Below, in pieces: positions 36,467 through 48,350 of a stretch of 64,000 bases of DNA. The DNA is from Montifringilla adamsi. Lineage: Eukaryota; Chordata; Aves; Passeriformes; Passeridae. The stretch covers positions 21,463 through 85,462 of the forward strand of contig JAGGNK010008260.1 in assembly GCA_017590115.1 (NCBI GenBank), written 5' to 3'. A program made the position numbers and the translations under genes. Position 1 is the stretch's first letter. Each line of letters begins with the position of its first letter. The notes below the pieces were generated by a model. That model worked only from the letters and a program-made list of their open reading frames with translations. It did not search any database and was not told where the DNA came from.

Positions 36467-37145
36467 GTATCACCACACACCACTATAAATATAATTCTTG
36501 TTGTCTCAGAGTAACTGCTTTCTAATAACACACAGTGAGTTTCATTAATGTATAGATTAATTCTGCTGGTTTGTTGCTTTTATCTGTAAATTCAGTGTCC
36601 TGGGAAAGAACTTACCTTAAGAAATATGCAACATGTAGCTAATTTTTGTCAGTGCTTGGTACCATGATAATGGTCTTGAAATCAGTATTCAACCCATCTG
36701 ATTGCTATTTTTAACCTGTCTTAGGTGAGGATTTAGTAAGGACAGGGCACTAAAATCTCTGCTGACTTTTCTGTGGCAGCGCAATCTGCCATTGAGGTTT
36801 CTAATAGGTTTATTATAGATCAGAGGCACTAATTCTCTCAGGTTGTGAATCTTCTTAATTACTAATTTTGTTACTTGTCTCATGGAACAATTGTTCTGGG
36901 AGCAGCATAACTGATGAAGTCCACTTTCTTATAGACTTGCATCCTACAAGCCTGTGCCTTGAGACTACAGTCACCTTCACTGGGGTCCTTTTCTGGTCCC
37001 TTGTACACCCCAGGAGCTCCCAGCAGGTATAAATGCCATCAGCCATCAGCCTCACCACTTTTCATGCCCCTGAGTACCACTTACCAAGAAGCAGCTGATA
37101 GAGGAGCATGTTTTTGGTACTAAGCCCATACATCAGGCTCAGGAG
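36467..37145. other. Intergenic sequence
   Basis: Unique-looking sequence without recognised features. Confidence 0.5.
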
Positions 37146-37345
37146 TCATAGAATCATAGAATGGTTGGGGTTGGGAGGAACATTAAAGATTATTCCATTC
37201 CCACCCCCTTGCCATGGCCAGGGAACCTTCCATTAGACCAGGTTGCTCAGAGCTCCATTCAACCTGGCCTTGAACACTTCCAGGGATGGGGCAGCCACAG
37301 CTTCTCTGGGCAACCTATGCCAGTGTTTTACCACCCTTTGAGTCG
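37146..37345 (-). mobile_element. CR1 LINE 3' end
   Basis: The plus strand begins TCATAGAATCATAGAATGG, the reverse complement of the CR1 3' end, and continues through CCAGGTTGCTCAGAG and CCTTGAACACTTCCAGGGATG. About 200 bp, minus orientation. Confidence 0.92.
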
Positions 37346-37349
37346 TTGT

Positions 37350-38119
37350 TAAGTTCCTGTTGAAGTCTTTTGATCAGTGAGGACACTGCACTCAAGAACT
37401 GATTTTCATTAAACTTGTGATGACTTCCTTTATTTGAGATCCTTAATCTCTTGGCAAATTTGGTTAGAATTCACCAAAATGCAATAGCTGCCATAGAGGG
37501 TTTAAAAGACAGTCAGACGGGATGATCAATCAAAGTTAAAAATACAAAATTACATAAACTGCCATGAAAGATGAATTCATACTGGGATTTTGACCTAGGG
37601 CTTAAAATTTTTGGGTTTAAAGACTTTTACCATTTTTGTGTCTGGCCATTCCAGTAGTCAATGAAATCTTTAATTCTGTGCTCAGTTTCTCTTTAGGACT
37701 GTCTTGGTCACCCTAGGACAAGGACCAAGTAGGGTCAGTGCTTCAGTCTCCCGTAGTTTAGAAGCAGCTGTAATTTCACTTCTAAGAACCAATGGACCCA
37801 GGAGAGCAGATTACAAAAGAAGCCCTTTGGTGTTTTGCGTCTCTGGTGTCCATCAGTCTTTTGAGTTCTGGACCTGCTGGATGAGCAGCACATCCCCTCA
37901 CTGGGACAGTGACTCCTTCAGTGGTTGTATTATACTGAGACCTCTACAGTGCTGTACTGTCCCCTCCCTAGGCTTGGTGTGAACTCAGGGGAGAGAAATG
38001 CTGGATATTGTGGATCCGGTGCTATAGACGTAGTGAGTAGGATTCTTTGGGAGCAGGTGTTAGCCAGGACCAGGGAGCAATACCATTTTCCCCCAGTGTT
38101 TTAGTGAGACCATTGCTTT
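37350..38119. other. Intergenic sequence
   Basis: Unique-looking sequence without a recognised gene or repeat. Confidence 0.5.
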
Positions 38120-38830
38120 GCTGCATATTATAGTCTATGGAAATTGAATTGTTTTCTATGACTCTGAAGTACCAAGGCCTGAACAACAGGCCCTGAGCCA
38201 AATTTGACCTCTAGATGAACCTTCCAACCAAATGTTATATGTATCCACTCATTAACAAAGTACTATTAGCAATATGATATATGTATCCTCTCATTGGCAA
38301 AACATGTATTTACCTTTCCATATTTAGAAACTGGACAAGGCCACATCTGGCCTTGTTTGGGGGTATAGGATCAAAGACAACTCCCTTGGTTCCTCCTTGA
38401 GCCCTGGCCAGGCTTTGGGAGAAGCCCAACAGGAGAATTAAACCAAATGTTCCTGCACTAGAAGTTATAGTAGCTTGTTTATTTAAGAGTATAAAAACAG
38501 TACCCTCTCACAGCAAAGTCAGAGAAGCCTCTTTGCCTGTAGGTGGATGCACCTGCTGGATTTCCCAATTACTGGGAGTGGTTCTCCAGTCTTTCACTGT
38601 GACAGCTTACCCCAGTTGATGTGCAGCCCTGGATGATAGTTAAGTACTAGGGTAACTGGTGATCTATCTTTCTTAATCACTTTAAGCAATCTTTTGTAGT
38701 AATAATTAGGTGCATTGCTTAGCTTATCCTTTTGTAATTCTTTGCAGTTTTACATTATAGTAAATTACACTTATTCCTTAAGTTGGTGTCTGTGTCTTTT
38801 GTGCTGACCCTGCCCACCAGCAAAACACTC
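38120..38830 (+). repeat. Probable solo LTR
   Basis: Contains a promoter-like TTTAAGAGTATAAAAACAG near 38,490, a run of LTR-like sequence after it, and a pyrimidine-rich 3' part ending around CACCAGCAAAACA. Boundaries and duplication could not be fixed. It resembles LTRs by layout only. Confidence 0.4.
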
Positions 38831-39150
38831 TCTTCCCCCCAGCACAGAAGAAAACATCCTTTCCATCTTATCTCTGTCCCACTTGTAGCTTAAGAAGTTG
38901 TAGGAAATTTCTATGAAAGAAGGAGCAATTAGTGCCTTGTAGCCCCAATCCCTTGGGTTTTAGCTCATTCAACCTGATGTGGAATAGGAGTGGCAGATGG
39001 CATCAGAGGTCTAGTGTACCTGTCTTCCTAAAACTAGCATGTGCACAGGAAAAGTCTAGTGAGTTTTGTGGACTTTTACTGAGTTATATATGAACAGAGC
39101 CCCAGATCTGTCTCAGCAGTAATAGATATGCCTTTCATGAGCTCCCAAAG

Positions 39151-39521
39151 TATGGCAGCAGCTCTCTGGCCACAGAGAGCAGACACAGGCCTTCCCAGGC
39201 ATTTTTCCCTGGGGAAGGCTGCAAGAAGCTGTGAGAAAGCTCAGAGAAAGAATTAAAACAATTTTTATCTCTACTTGCTGCACCTGTTGCTAGGCAAATG
39301 TGGAATGTGTTATGGAGATTTGTTTACCAAAGGGTGGTGGTGTTTTGGTTGGTTGACCAATGAGGTAAAAGCTGTATCGGACAGGCTGGAAGGGGCTACG
39401 GGTTTCTTAAGAATATAGTATGAATATAGCATAGAAGAATAAAGCAATGGTTCAGCCTTCTGCATCTTGGAGTCAGTGCTAATTACACCCGCGTCAGGGG
39501 GACCCCTGCGTCAACACGACA
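39151..39521 (+). repeat. Solo LTR with perfect CCAAAG duplication
   Basis: 371 bp from TATGGCAGCAGCTCTCTGG to CAACACGACA. CCAAAG flanks it at 39145-39150 and 39522-39527. It contains AATAAAGC near 39,441 followed by TGGAGTCAGTGCTAA. The first dinucleotide is TA where the sister copy at 55024 has TG. A 6-bp duplication is usual for ERVK/alpharetrovirus-like integrases. Confidence 0.9.
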
Positions 39522-39527
39522 CCAAAG

Positions 39528-41284
39528 GTTTATGCATGGTGGGATGCTGAGCCTGCCTGCTTATGTTGGAAGTAACAGCTGGGTCATCTGCTGATTGTGA
39601 GAAATTTACTGTTAAAAAATTACATCTCCATAAAATATGTATATGTTGGGCACAGTCATATGGCTTATTTTTAAGTGCATGCAAGGTCAAAGCAGCTGCA
39701 AATCTTTCTCTTAAAAGCGCTGTCCTTGAGTTACCCTGGTGTGCAGCATGCATCGCACACAGGGCACCTGAAGTTTTCCAGCTCCAGGATGATTTTGCTT
39801 ACTGTGCTGCAGATTCACAGGCTTTATTAAACCAGCCATTTCTATGAGACAGGGAGAGGAAACTAACACATATAAATCTCTTATCTTGTGTAGGTATTGC
39901 CTTGCCTTTATGTTAAACGCATCCTTACCTGTTTAAGCTGCTCCTCTTCCATAGCAGATTTTGTCATCTCACTCCTTAAAGACCTTGTTTGAGCTCTTAG
40001 TGCATTGATGAGCAGCAATGTAGATCCCAGCTGAGATTTGGGATGGCACCATAGGCTTGTTGATGCCCCATTATGCCACAATTGCCACCTGTCTCTTTGT
40101 GCTGTCACATTGCATCACAGCTGGGCTGGACCTCAAAACTGTTTTTCACTGCTGGCTTGGAGGTTGGTTTAGGCTGCCAAAGAAATAAAGGTTATGTGAG
40201 TCTTCCATCTGGCTGTCCATCTGTCACCTCTCACCTTCCTTCCTCTCCTTTTTAGTTATTTACTATCAAGTGAGCCATAAAATGCTTATACAAAGGGTAA
40301 AGAGCAAAGATTTTGAGTCCCTTTAAAACTGCCAGGTGGACAGGGAAGGGCCATCACTCAGTCCTGGAGGTGCAGGAGGGAAAGCTGAGCTGTTCTCATG
40401 TCTCAAAGTGATGGGCAGCTGCAGGAAAGGAAAGGGAGTCCCTCTAGGACCCCCAATATAATTTTGCTATCAAGCACTGCAAACATCTGGGAGATGCAGA
40501 GCTTCTGGAGCTGCACATTGGTGAGTTGTTGGCCAATTTCACAGCTGACCTTTTTCCTCTGCTGTTCACTCCCTAAAGGAGGCACATGCCTTACAAAAAA
40601 TGAAAGTGTTAGAGAGCTGTCCAGATTATTTAAAATCTCACTTTCCAGGAAATTTGGACTCAGATGTTTCTCTTTTTATTTTCAAGCTGGATGGCAGCCC
40701 TTATTTCATGCAATTTTACACATTTTACAATAAAATGGTGGGCTGAATAGAAAATTCAAAGTGACTGAATTAATGGAATTCCTGTGTCAGGAAAAAGGTA
40801 ATGGAAAGAGCAAAGTAGCTGTGGCATCTGGGCAATTACAGATGGAAAAAAACTTCTTAGATCTTCATCAGTCTCTTGATATTTTTTATTTATGTAAGAT
40901 CTGAGCATTTCCCATTACTGAATTTACTTACACGTGGACTCCTGTCTCAAGCTGATTTGTGAAGATTTTTATTGCCTTCCTGAGGAACAATGTATTTTGT
41001 AATTCATGCCATAAAAAGCAATTAAAAATAAGCATTATTATTTTATTATGTAGATGGGAAGAGATAGGAGCAGCATAAAAGAGATGCTCTATGTTATGCT
41101 GAAAATCTTGCAAAGGTAGCAGTTGAATCCAGGACATCTACAATCCAGGCAAAATGCTTTTTATTGCACAGCCATCTTTCTCCTCCTCCTTCCATCTCTG
41201 GGCTAACTGGTCAAAATACAGATGGTTTTGCTGCAGGTCAAAAGTAGTCCTTTACAGATAAATATTGTTTGCGATAAAGCAGCT
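39528..41284. other. Intergenic sequence
   Basis: About 1.75 kb with no recognised gene or transposable element. Short open frames on both strands show no motif I know. Confidence 0.5.
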
Positions 41285-41570
41285 CATACCTGAAAGGAGG
41301 TTGTAGCAAGGTGGGGGTTGGTCTCTTCTCCCAGCTAACAAGTGACAAGACAAAACGACCTCAAGTTGCACCAGAGGAGGTTTAGATTAGATATTAGGAA
41401 AATTTTCTTCACTTGAAAGGGTGGTCAGGTATTGGAACAGGCTGCCCAGGAAAGTGGTGGAGCCATCATCCCTGAAAGTGTTCAGGGGGTATGTAGATGT
41501 GGCACTTGGGGACATGGTTTAGTGGTGAACATGGCAGTGCTGGGTTAACAGTTGTACTTGATGATCTCAG
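41285..41570 (+). mobile_element. CR1 LINE 3' fragment
   Basis: Starts CCTGAAAGGAGGTTGTAGC and runs through GGAGGTTTAGATTAGATATT and GACATGGTTTAGTGGTG to TTGATGATCTCAGA, where CR1 similarity stops before its usual ATTCTATG tail. Confidence 0.88.
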
Positions 41571-41638
41571 AAAACTGTGCCCTGGCCCCATTGGTCCAGA
41601 TTATGGTTTGGAGCTGTCACTTCAGCACTGTGGCTCGG

Positions 41639-42046
41639 TGTGGCATTCACATTCTCTGAACAGAGAGAGACATAATTCTCTCTCTCAGGTTTTTTCCTGG
41701 AGAAGCACAGAGGGAAAACAATTTTAATCTCTGCTTGCTGCTTCTGGTGTTTTGCACATGTGGAATGTGTTGGGAAAATTGTTTACCTGAAGGAATTTGG
41801 TAATTGGATTCTGGTGGAGATTGTTTATGTTAATTAGCCTATCAGGTCCAAGCTGTGTGGACTGTTGGTCTGCAGACAGTCACGAGTTTTTTCAGTTAGT
41901 AGTAAGTATGATATAGTATAGTATCTCTCTTTAATATAGTTGTAATGTAATATAGTATAGTTTTAATAAAGTGAGTGTTCAGCATTCCAAAGCCTTGGAG
42001 TCAGATGCAAATCATTCCCTGGTTGGGGGCACCCTGTTATACTATA
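41639..42046 (+). repeat. Solo LTR with perfect GCTCGG duplication
   Basis: 408 bp from TGTGGCATTCACATTCTCTG to TTATACTATA, flanked by GCTCGG at 41633-41638 and 42047-42052. It has AATAAAGT near 41,967 and the TGGAGTCAGATGCAAAT block also seen, in variant form, at 39,470 and 55,320. It is a member of the same broad LTR group. Confidence 0.88.
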
Positions 42047-42052
42047 GCTCGG

Positions 42053-42410
42053 GAGCAGCCCCGCTGCCTCTTCTCAACCCCCTTGCCCTACAGAAGCATC
42101 CTAGAGGGATGGGAAATGGGAGGAGACCCACCAGGCATACAGTGCCAAGGTCTGCTGATACCTTCACTGGAGTGAGCCAGACAAAATGAACTCCCTTCTG
42201 GTTCCAGCCATGGAATCTCCCCTGCCAAAACCATGCCCATGACTATGACATAAATGATATTTGAATAAACAGCACTGAAAACTCCACTCCCTTGCCTCTG
42301 TACCCAAGACACACCCCCAGTCTTCAGGAAAAATAGAATTACTAGAACATTCAAAGAAAATTATACCAGATTATCCTTGTCGCTGCTTTGTAATGAAGGA
42401 ATGGGACCAT
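42053..42410. other. Sequence between two LTRs
   Basis: The target of the GCTCGG insertion and its continuation. No gene is recognised. It may be older repeat sequence. Confidence 0.4.
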
Positions 42411-43084
42411 TGTCGGGTTAAGAACGATTTATTGCTCAAATAAACATCACTCTCAGAGGCCGTGAGATTTTAAAGGAGCAAGCAGTCAGCCATAGCTCAA
42501 AGTAGTCACAAGTTCTTTGTTACAAGACAATATATAACTTTCCAATTCAATGGACAGTCACCACAAGGTTTATTTTGCTTCTCTAACCTACTAACCTATC
42601 ACCTTAACTCACTTCTACTGCACTGTGCATACTTTTACCCAATGGGCTATTATCACACATATACACATATGCTTCTATTATAACTCTTAAACTCTTAACT
42701 TACTCTATACCAATAAATTACTATAAATTACTATACTATAGACCCTTCACCATCTTACCCAATACAGTTTCTTACTTACTTAAGGTATATTCTTACTTAC
42801 AACTATAGAAACATAAGTTTATGATTTTTCTACTTAATGTCTGCGTACTTTATTTTTACATCAATCCACGCTCCTTCCAAGGCTGCAGATCAAACCCTCC
42901 TGGCTCGGTGGAAGTTTCTATCTTTCCATCTCCCACACCAGATGATAAATTGTCTATACCTGGTGAGCTAATACAATGTTTGTTCTTCTGAAACCACTGG
43001 CCTATGGAACTGCACAATGCCCATTGTGTAAGGAGAACTGTAAGTTCACCAGCCCCAGTGCCCTGCCAAGTCAACTATGTCAGC
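42411..43084 (-). repeat. Probable LTR, minus orientation
   Basis: On the minus strand this ends with GAGCAATAAATCGTTCTTAA followed by CCCGACA, a polyadenylation signal and LTR-like 3' end. The 5' boundary next to the plus-strand LTR at 43085 is a guess (TGACATAG). No duplication was found. Confidence 0.45.
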
Positions 43085-43395
43085 TGTAACATTGGGGTCC
43101 ATGACTACTAGGGACCACCAGAGAGACCCCCAGGACAGAAGAACATATGCATAAAGGGGAGGGAAAATATATTAATTATTTCAGGGAAATTATTATCATA
43201 TGTATGTTTATTCTGGGACAATCAATGAATATGTGCATAAAATACAGTACATAAACAGAAACTTTCCTGTACTCAGCATGCACAGCTTTAGGAGGAGCTA
43301 TCTCTCTGTGCGTCCTGCCGATTAAAGAATGCCTGCTTCTTAATGCTACCTTGGTGCTAAGGAGTTTTTTTATTTTACCAAATTTTTTGGTAACA
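43085..43395 (+). repeat. 5' LTR of the plus-strand gamma-like provirus
   Basis: Starts TGTAACATTGGGGTCC and ends TTTGGTAACA, about 311 bp. The terminal TGTAAC / GGTAACA are partly complementary. ATTAAAGAATGCC near 43,321 may be the polyadenylation signal. The primer-site sequence follows after four bases. I could not assign its tRNA. Confidence 0.6.
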
Positions 43396-43860
43396 GTTTT
43401 GGCAACCCAGGTGGAACATACTCCTGAATTTCAACAGATCTGAGGGATCACAGGACCTTCAGCTGGCACTGAGGGATTCTCAGGGAAAACCTTTGATCGC
43501 TGGTCTGAAGGAAATCAGAGCAAGACCCCTGGTAAGATAAAGGTATTCTTTACTTTACTTTCAAGGTGTTAACTGTTAACCTGCCTGTAAAGTGCAGCAA
43601 AAGCTATGCAGGCATTGGTTTAATGGTACCTAAAGTAGGAAAAGGGAAGGGTTAGAGTCCCTTCAAAAGAGAAGGGTTAGAGTCCCTTCTAAGGAGCTCC
43701 TAAATGGTAATTGGTTATAGTGGGAAACAAAACCTCAAAAGAGGTATCACAGGTGTCACTGCTGGAATGTATCTTGAAACATTGGAAAGAAATTGGGGGT
43801 TATCCCCTTACATGAGAAAAACCTATAAAATATTGTAATCAGTGATGGCCACTTTACACA

Positions 43861-44700
43861 ATGGAAGATCAAGAGAAGTGGCCTAAGGATGGAACCTTAC
43901 AGTATAACACCATATTGCTATTAATGTTGTTTTGTAGAGGGGAAAATAAGTGGGATGAAGTTCCTTATGTTGACTTGGTTTTCACCCTAAGAAATCATCC
44001 ATATGGGCAAAAGGAATGTGGGAGGACCACCAAGATCCATTAATTTTATCACTTGAAAGGAAAAGAAAGGCAAAGGGTTGAAGAGATGTTGCTCTGCATG
44101 CATCATAGGACAGAGGCGTTTAAAGTGCAGGCAAGAGGAGAAGGATTCAGAGCTGATGATTGCTCTGCAGCAAAAAATGGGGGGGGGGGGGGGGAAGTTG
44201 TGATGGCTCCCTTCCAGCAGACAGTCTGGAATCATGGTCCAGTAAGAGTAAAAACCCCATTTTTAATAGTGGATTCAATGTCATGGAGAAAGGTGGGAGG
44301 AGTTTATAGGGAAGATCTCGATAGAATTGCTAAAGAATTTGAAACCACAATTAGAACTCAGGACCCCCCTCACTTGCAAACAATTGGTTGGATATTATAA
44401 TAATTGGTGGCTAAAGTATACTTTGGTAATATGTATTAATTAGTGGCTGAAAGTATATTTGGCAGTTTGTGTTGTGATAGTTGGTGACTGAAGTGTATTT
44501 GGCAATTTGTAAAGAAAGGGGACATTGGAAAAGGGAGTGTCTCCAAGCCAGGGGAAATCAGACAGAAAACATAAACCTGGATCTTCAAGTCATCAAGCTT
44601 AAGAACTTAAGTGAAAGTTAAGAATTGCCCTGAAGGGGACTGGGAGAATAATCCTCAGCTGAGCCCCTGGTTACATTATCACTGAGAAATTAAAAGGTAA
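43861..44700 (+). pseudogene. Gag fragment, gamma-like
   Basis: A 60-codon frame (43861-44043) holds a matrix-type pattern: EKWPKDGTL, then NKWDEVPYVDLVF. W-P-x-x-G near the matrix start is common in gammaretrovirus-like Gag. Later frames around 44053-44400 continue with ETTIRTQDPPHL. A run of 16 G at 44179-44194 interrupts the region. No zinc knuckle is preserved. Confidence 0.6.
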
Positions 44701-44869
44701 ATTTTTTAAATTGATACAAGAACAACTTAGTACTCAATACATGCAGAGGAAAACTTAGCTCAGAACCTGTAAGTGTTGTGGGTGCAACAGAGAGGAAAGA
44801 GAACAGGCCTTTTTTTACAACTATTACTATTTAAATTTTAAAAAAACAGTGTGGGAAACACTAATCTGT

Positions 44870-46266
44870 ATATGCCTGAATGCCCAACACCCTTGCTGAG
44901 AAGAGATTTATTGGGAAAATTGGATGCGCAAATAACTTTCCAGGATGGGGAAAAACAAATTCAAACACCAGAATCAAAAGCTGTCAAGGCAAAGATTTAA
45001 TGCTACAGGAATCAGAAGAGTTGGAAGAAATCCCAGAGGAGGCAGAGAATGCTGTAACCCTGTTGGTATGGGCAACTGAGATGCCTGGATGATCAAAGCT
45101 GGCCAAACCAGTGAAGATTACTCTCAAACCTGAAGGCAGATGAGTAAAGTAAAAACAATATCCTATTAATTGGGAGGCAAAGAAAAAGTTGGAGAAGCTT
45201 ATAGAAAAATTTTTAGAATATGGGTTATTGAAAGAGTGTAAATCAGAATATAACACACCAATATTACCAGTTATAGATTAGTACAAGATTTTAGGGCCAT
45301 TAATAAAATAGTACCTGATATTCATTCAGTAGTACCTAATCTGTACACACTCTTGACAACACTGAAAGGGGAATACAAATGGTTCATGGTGCTCAATCTT
45401 AAGGATGCTTTTTTCCATAATACCTTGACTCAGGTAGTTAGAAATTGTTTGCCTTTTATTGGGGGAATCCAAACACTGGGTAGAAGGCACAACTAACATG
45501 AATTGTGCTACAAAAAAAATAATTGGAAAGTATTCTGCCAGCAATCATAACTGAAGCTAAGTGCCTCAATGCTACTGTAAGTCTGTTAAATTTCTTGGGA
45601 CAATCTGGATACAGGGTGTCAAAGAAAATGGCACAAATATGCAAAGAAGCAGTAATATATTTTAGTTTTGAGATCTTGCAGGGAAAAAGAAGCTTGGGAA
45701 GCAGCTGAAAAGAAGCTGTTTGCCAGACACTGGTCCTCCACCAAAAATACTTGGTATGGACTCCTGAGAGTCAGAGGGCCTGGAAAGCCCCGAAAGAACC
45801 TTAATGCCAACCCCTACATTGGAACTCCCACACTTAAACCAAACCATTTGAGTTATTTGTGCATGAAGGGATGCACCTGGCACTGGGGGTACTGGTGCAG
45901 CATTTGGGGTCATGGAAGCAGCCTGTCCAAACAATTGGACAATGCAAGTAAAGGATGACCTGGATACCTGAGAGCAGTGGTAGCTGCAGAGAAGTGCAAA
46001 AGCTGATATGTACCCCACATGGTAACAAATGGTTTGGAACAAAAAGGAGGACATTAGATATCACCAGCAAAATGCTGACATACCAGGTCGCCCTACTGGA
46101 GCAGGACAATGTTGGGCTTAAGGTAATGACTACTTTAAACTCAGACATGTTTCTCCAGGCTTCAGAAGAACCTTAGAGACCTTTGTACTACGACTGCCTG
46201 GTAACCATTGAACAAGTGTTTTCTGGCAGACCAGATCTCAAGAGCAATCCCATCCAGTGATGCCTT
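44870..46266 (+). pseudogene. Protease, RT and connection fragments, gamma-like
   Basis: The protease end reads CPTPLLRRDLLGKLDAQITF near 44,880-44,940. RT is seen across frames: SEYNTPILPV at about 45,245, VQDFRAIN-like sequence at 45,280, and TLKGEYKW then LNLKDAFF near 45,365-45,415, where the first catalytic Asp is kept. The YxDD box was not found. The connection domain continues near 45,840 and 45,960-46,180 (LTYQVALLEQDNVGLK). The sequence breaks off at about 46,266 just before RNase H. Confidence 0.7.
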
Positions 46267-46267
46267 A

Positions 46268-46366
46268 TCAAACCTAGAAATAAACCAACACAATTTCAAG
46301 ATAATATTAGTATAGGAGGTAACATAAAGATTGGTCTTTATTAGAGGCCCCCAGGGGCTTTCCATA
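46268..46366 (-). repeat. ~100-bp repeated unit, copy 1
   Basis: About 100 bp shared with 47507-47600: the minus strand has CCTCTAATAAAGACCAATCT then TATGTTACCTCC. It lies exactly between the plus-strand provirus and the minus-strand RNase H piece. AATAAA and a downstream T-rich part suggest a worn LTR end. Confidence 0.55.
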
Positions 46367-47460
46367 GTGTGATTTTCTGCACAATATGTTTACTCCTTTT
46401 CCTGGTGCCAATTCCAGGGATCTTCATAACTGAGGTGTACATGGGCAGCGGTGCAGCTTCTATTATCTTTGTTGGCTTGACTACTGCATAGTCAGCTTTT
46501 CATTTTCCATCTTTCACAAAGCTACTTCTGTCTGTAAAGAACTCTGTCTCTGGATCTTCAGTGGGTGCGTCTTGTAGGTCTGGTTGGCTTGCATAAACTT
46601 GCTCAATTGTCTGTAAGCAATCATGGGTTAGATGCTCTTCTCCTTGCACTGGGGTATTCAGAAATAGGGCTGGATTTACCAGTGTGGTTACTTTCAACTC
46701 CACTTCTTCTTGCTCCAGTAGAATGGACTGATATTTCGGCATGCAGCTCAGGGAAAGCCAATGCCCACCTTTTTGGCCTAATACAGTAGTTATGGCGTGC
46801 AAAGCGTACACTACTATCTTTTGTCCCAAAGTTAATTTCCTGGCCTCTTCTATGAGGAAAACAGTCATTGCTACAACTTGCAGGCATGTGGGTCATCCTT
46901 GGCTGACCTTGTCAAGTTGTTTTGAAAGTACCCCACAGGCCTCTTGAAGTCTCCTACCTTCTGAGCTAAAACTCTGAGGGCTAGGTGCTGTTGTTCATGC
47001 ACAAAAAGCTCAAAGGGCTTTGTTAAGTCTGGGAGTCCTAAGGCAGGTGGGGACATCAGGGCTGTAAGAATTCGTGTCTGGATGGGCTGTTCAGGTCCAA
47101 TCCAGCTGGCTATGGACCCCAGCCCACACGATCTTACATGGACAAAAGGCAAAAGACCAGAAGGAGGGGAACGGGATGACCACACTGACACTTGGGGGGG
47201 AGAAGGGGAAGACCATTTGGTGATAGGATACGAATCATGTGAACAGTGCAAATTAGCAAACACCCAGTGCAAACAACTAAATAACTATTTAGTGCAATAC
47301 AACACCAGGCTATCTTTAAATTACAGAATGTATGTTCACTCTCAGGAGTCCAAATCAAAGGTCCTTCCGGGGCCTCCTTTAAAAGCTCATACAATGGTTT
47401 GACCAAAAATCCATCATTTGAGACCCAAAATCTGCATCATCCAGCCATACCCAAGAATGC
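46367..47460 (-). pseudogene. RT thumb, connection and RNase H fragments, gamma-like
   Basis: Minus strand. RT thumb/connection appears in 47406-47134 (MVKPLYELLKEAPEGPLIW), then KPFELFVHEQQHLALRVLAQ in 47272-46871, then the end of the connection and the RNase H start in 46868-46500 (LSCMPKYQSILLEQEEVELK; TEFFTDRSSFVKDGK). Several frames are used. It ends at about 46,370, near the point where the plus-strand copy also ends. Confidence 0.8.
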
Positions 47461-47504
47461 TTTTAAATCTTGAGCAGTGACAGGTTGGGATGATGCCTTA
47501 AAGA

Positions 47505-47602
47505 ACCTAAAAATGAAACAACACACTTTTGAGATAACATTACTGTAGGAGGTAATATAAAGGTTGGTTTTATTGGAGGCCTCCAGGGGCAGATATAGAA
47601 AA
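47505..47602 (-). repeat. ~100-bp repeated unit, copy 2
   Basis: Related to 46268-46366, same orientation: GGAGGCCTCCAATAAAACC on the minus strand. It separates the integrase fragment from the RT-thumb fragment. Confidence 0.55.
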
Positions 47603-47900
47603 TGCACGCAAAATGCCCACCCCTACATGGGGTGAATGCAGTTTTGGTTTTTTTTGAGGGTTCCATTCACATGTTCAGCCTTACCACTCATCTGGGGTAT
47701 GTAGGGAATTTGCAGATCCCAAACAATTCCCAACATTTGACAAACTTCCCTGATCACTGGGGGACCAACCCCAAAGGAACCCCAAACCTTGGAATTATAT
47801 GATTGAACAAAACTCACCACCTTTTTTGCTGTGTTAGTGCAACAAGGATAAGCCTCAGATCATCCACAAAAGATGTCAGCCAACACCAATACATACCTGT
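47603..47900 (-). pseudogene. Integrase core fragment, gamma-like
   Basis: A minus-strand frame at 47820-47623 reads GPPVIREVCQMLGIVWDLQ and IPYIPQMSGKAEHVNGTLKK. This is the stretch before and including the third catalytic residue of a retroviral integrase core, with the Glu kept in KAEHVN. It lies upstream, in minus orientation, of RT sequence. The order is therefore not that of one provirus. Confidence 0.72.
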
Positions 47901-48199
47901 ATCTATTTGCTAATAACTTCCAGGAAAATCCCCTGCCTCTGTTATTTCTAACACAATTCTTTTGCTCATGTTTGGGTTGTTTCTATAGCAGATTTCACAT
48001 TTACTTGTAATAGACTGTACAGTATCAGTCATTTCTCTTTCTATTACTACCTTCTACAGATGTTTCAAAAGGTTCTTTGTTTCCCTATGACTGCTTTCGT
48101 GTTGTTGCTGCAGTGGGACTACAATCTGTCCCTCTGGTGTAATAGTCCATTCACTTTCATGCTGATGCCTATATAACTTAGGTCAAAGTTACAAGGTGC

Positions 48200-48350
48200 T
48201 TATGTAGCTTGAATTATAAGGTATTAATATAACCTGATATCAATATAACCTAAATTATGAATGTTTATATATTTATATAACCTGATACCTATATAACCTG
48301 AATAATAGCTTTTTATACCTATATAACCTGATATAAATAACTTTCTATAC
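48200..48350. repeat. Imperfect AT-rich minisatellite
   Basis: Repeated ATATAACCTGATAYC-type units of variable spacing, read on the minus strand as repeated GYIGI-RLY-like codons. About six units. Confidence 0.8.

Larger units (their letters stand above)
43085..46266 (+). mobile_element. Degraded gamma-like provirus, plus strand
   Basis: A 5' LTR (43085-43395), a primer site beginning TGGCAACCCAGGTGG at 43400, gag from about 43,860, a protease end near 44,880-45,000, RT from about 45,170 and the connection domain to 46,266. Reading frames are heavily broken and pol stops where RNase H should begin. There the sequence turns into minus-strand pol of another copy. Confidence 0.75.
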
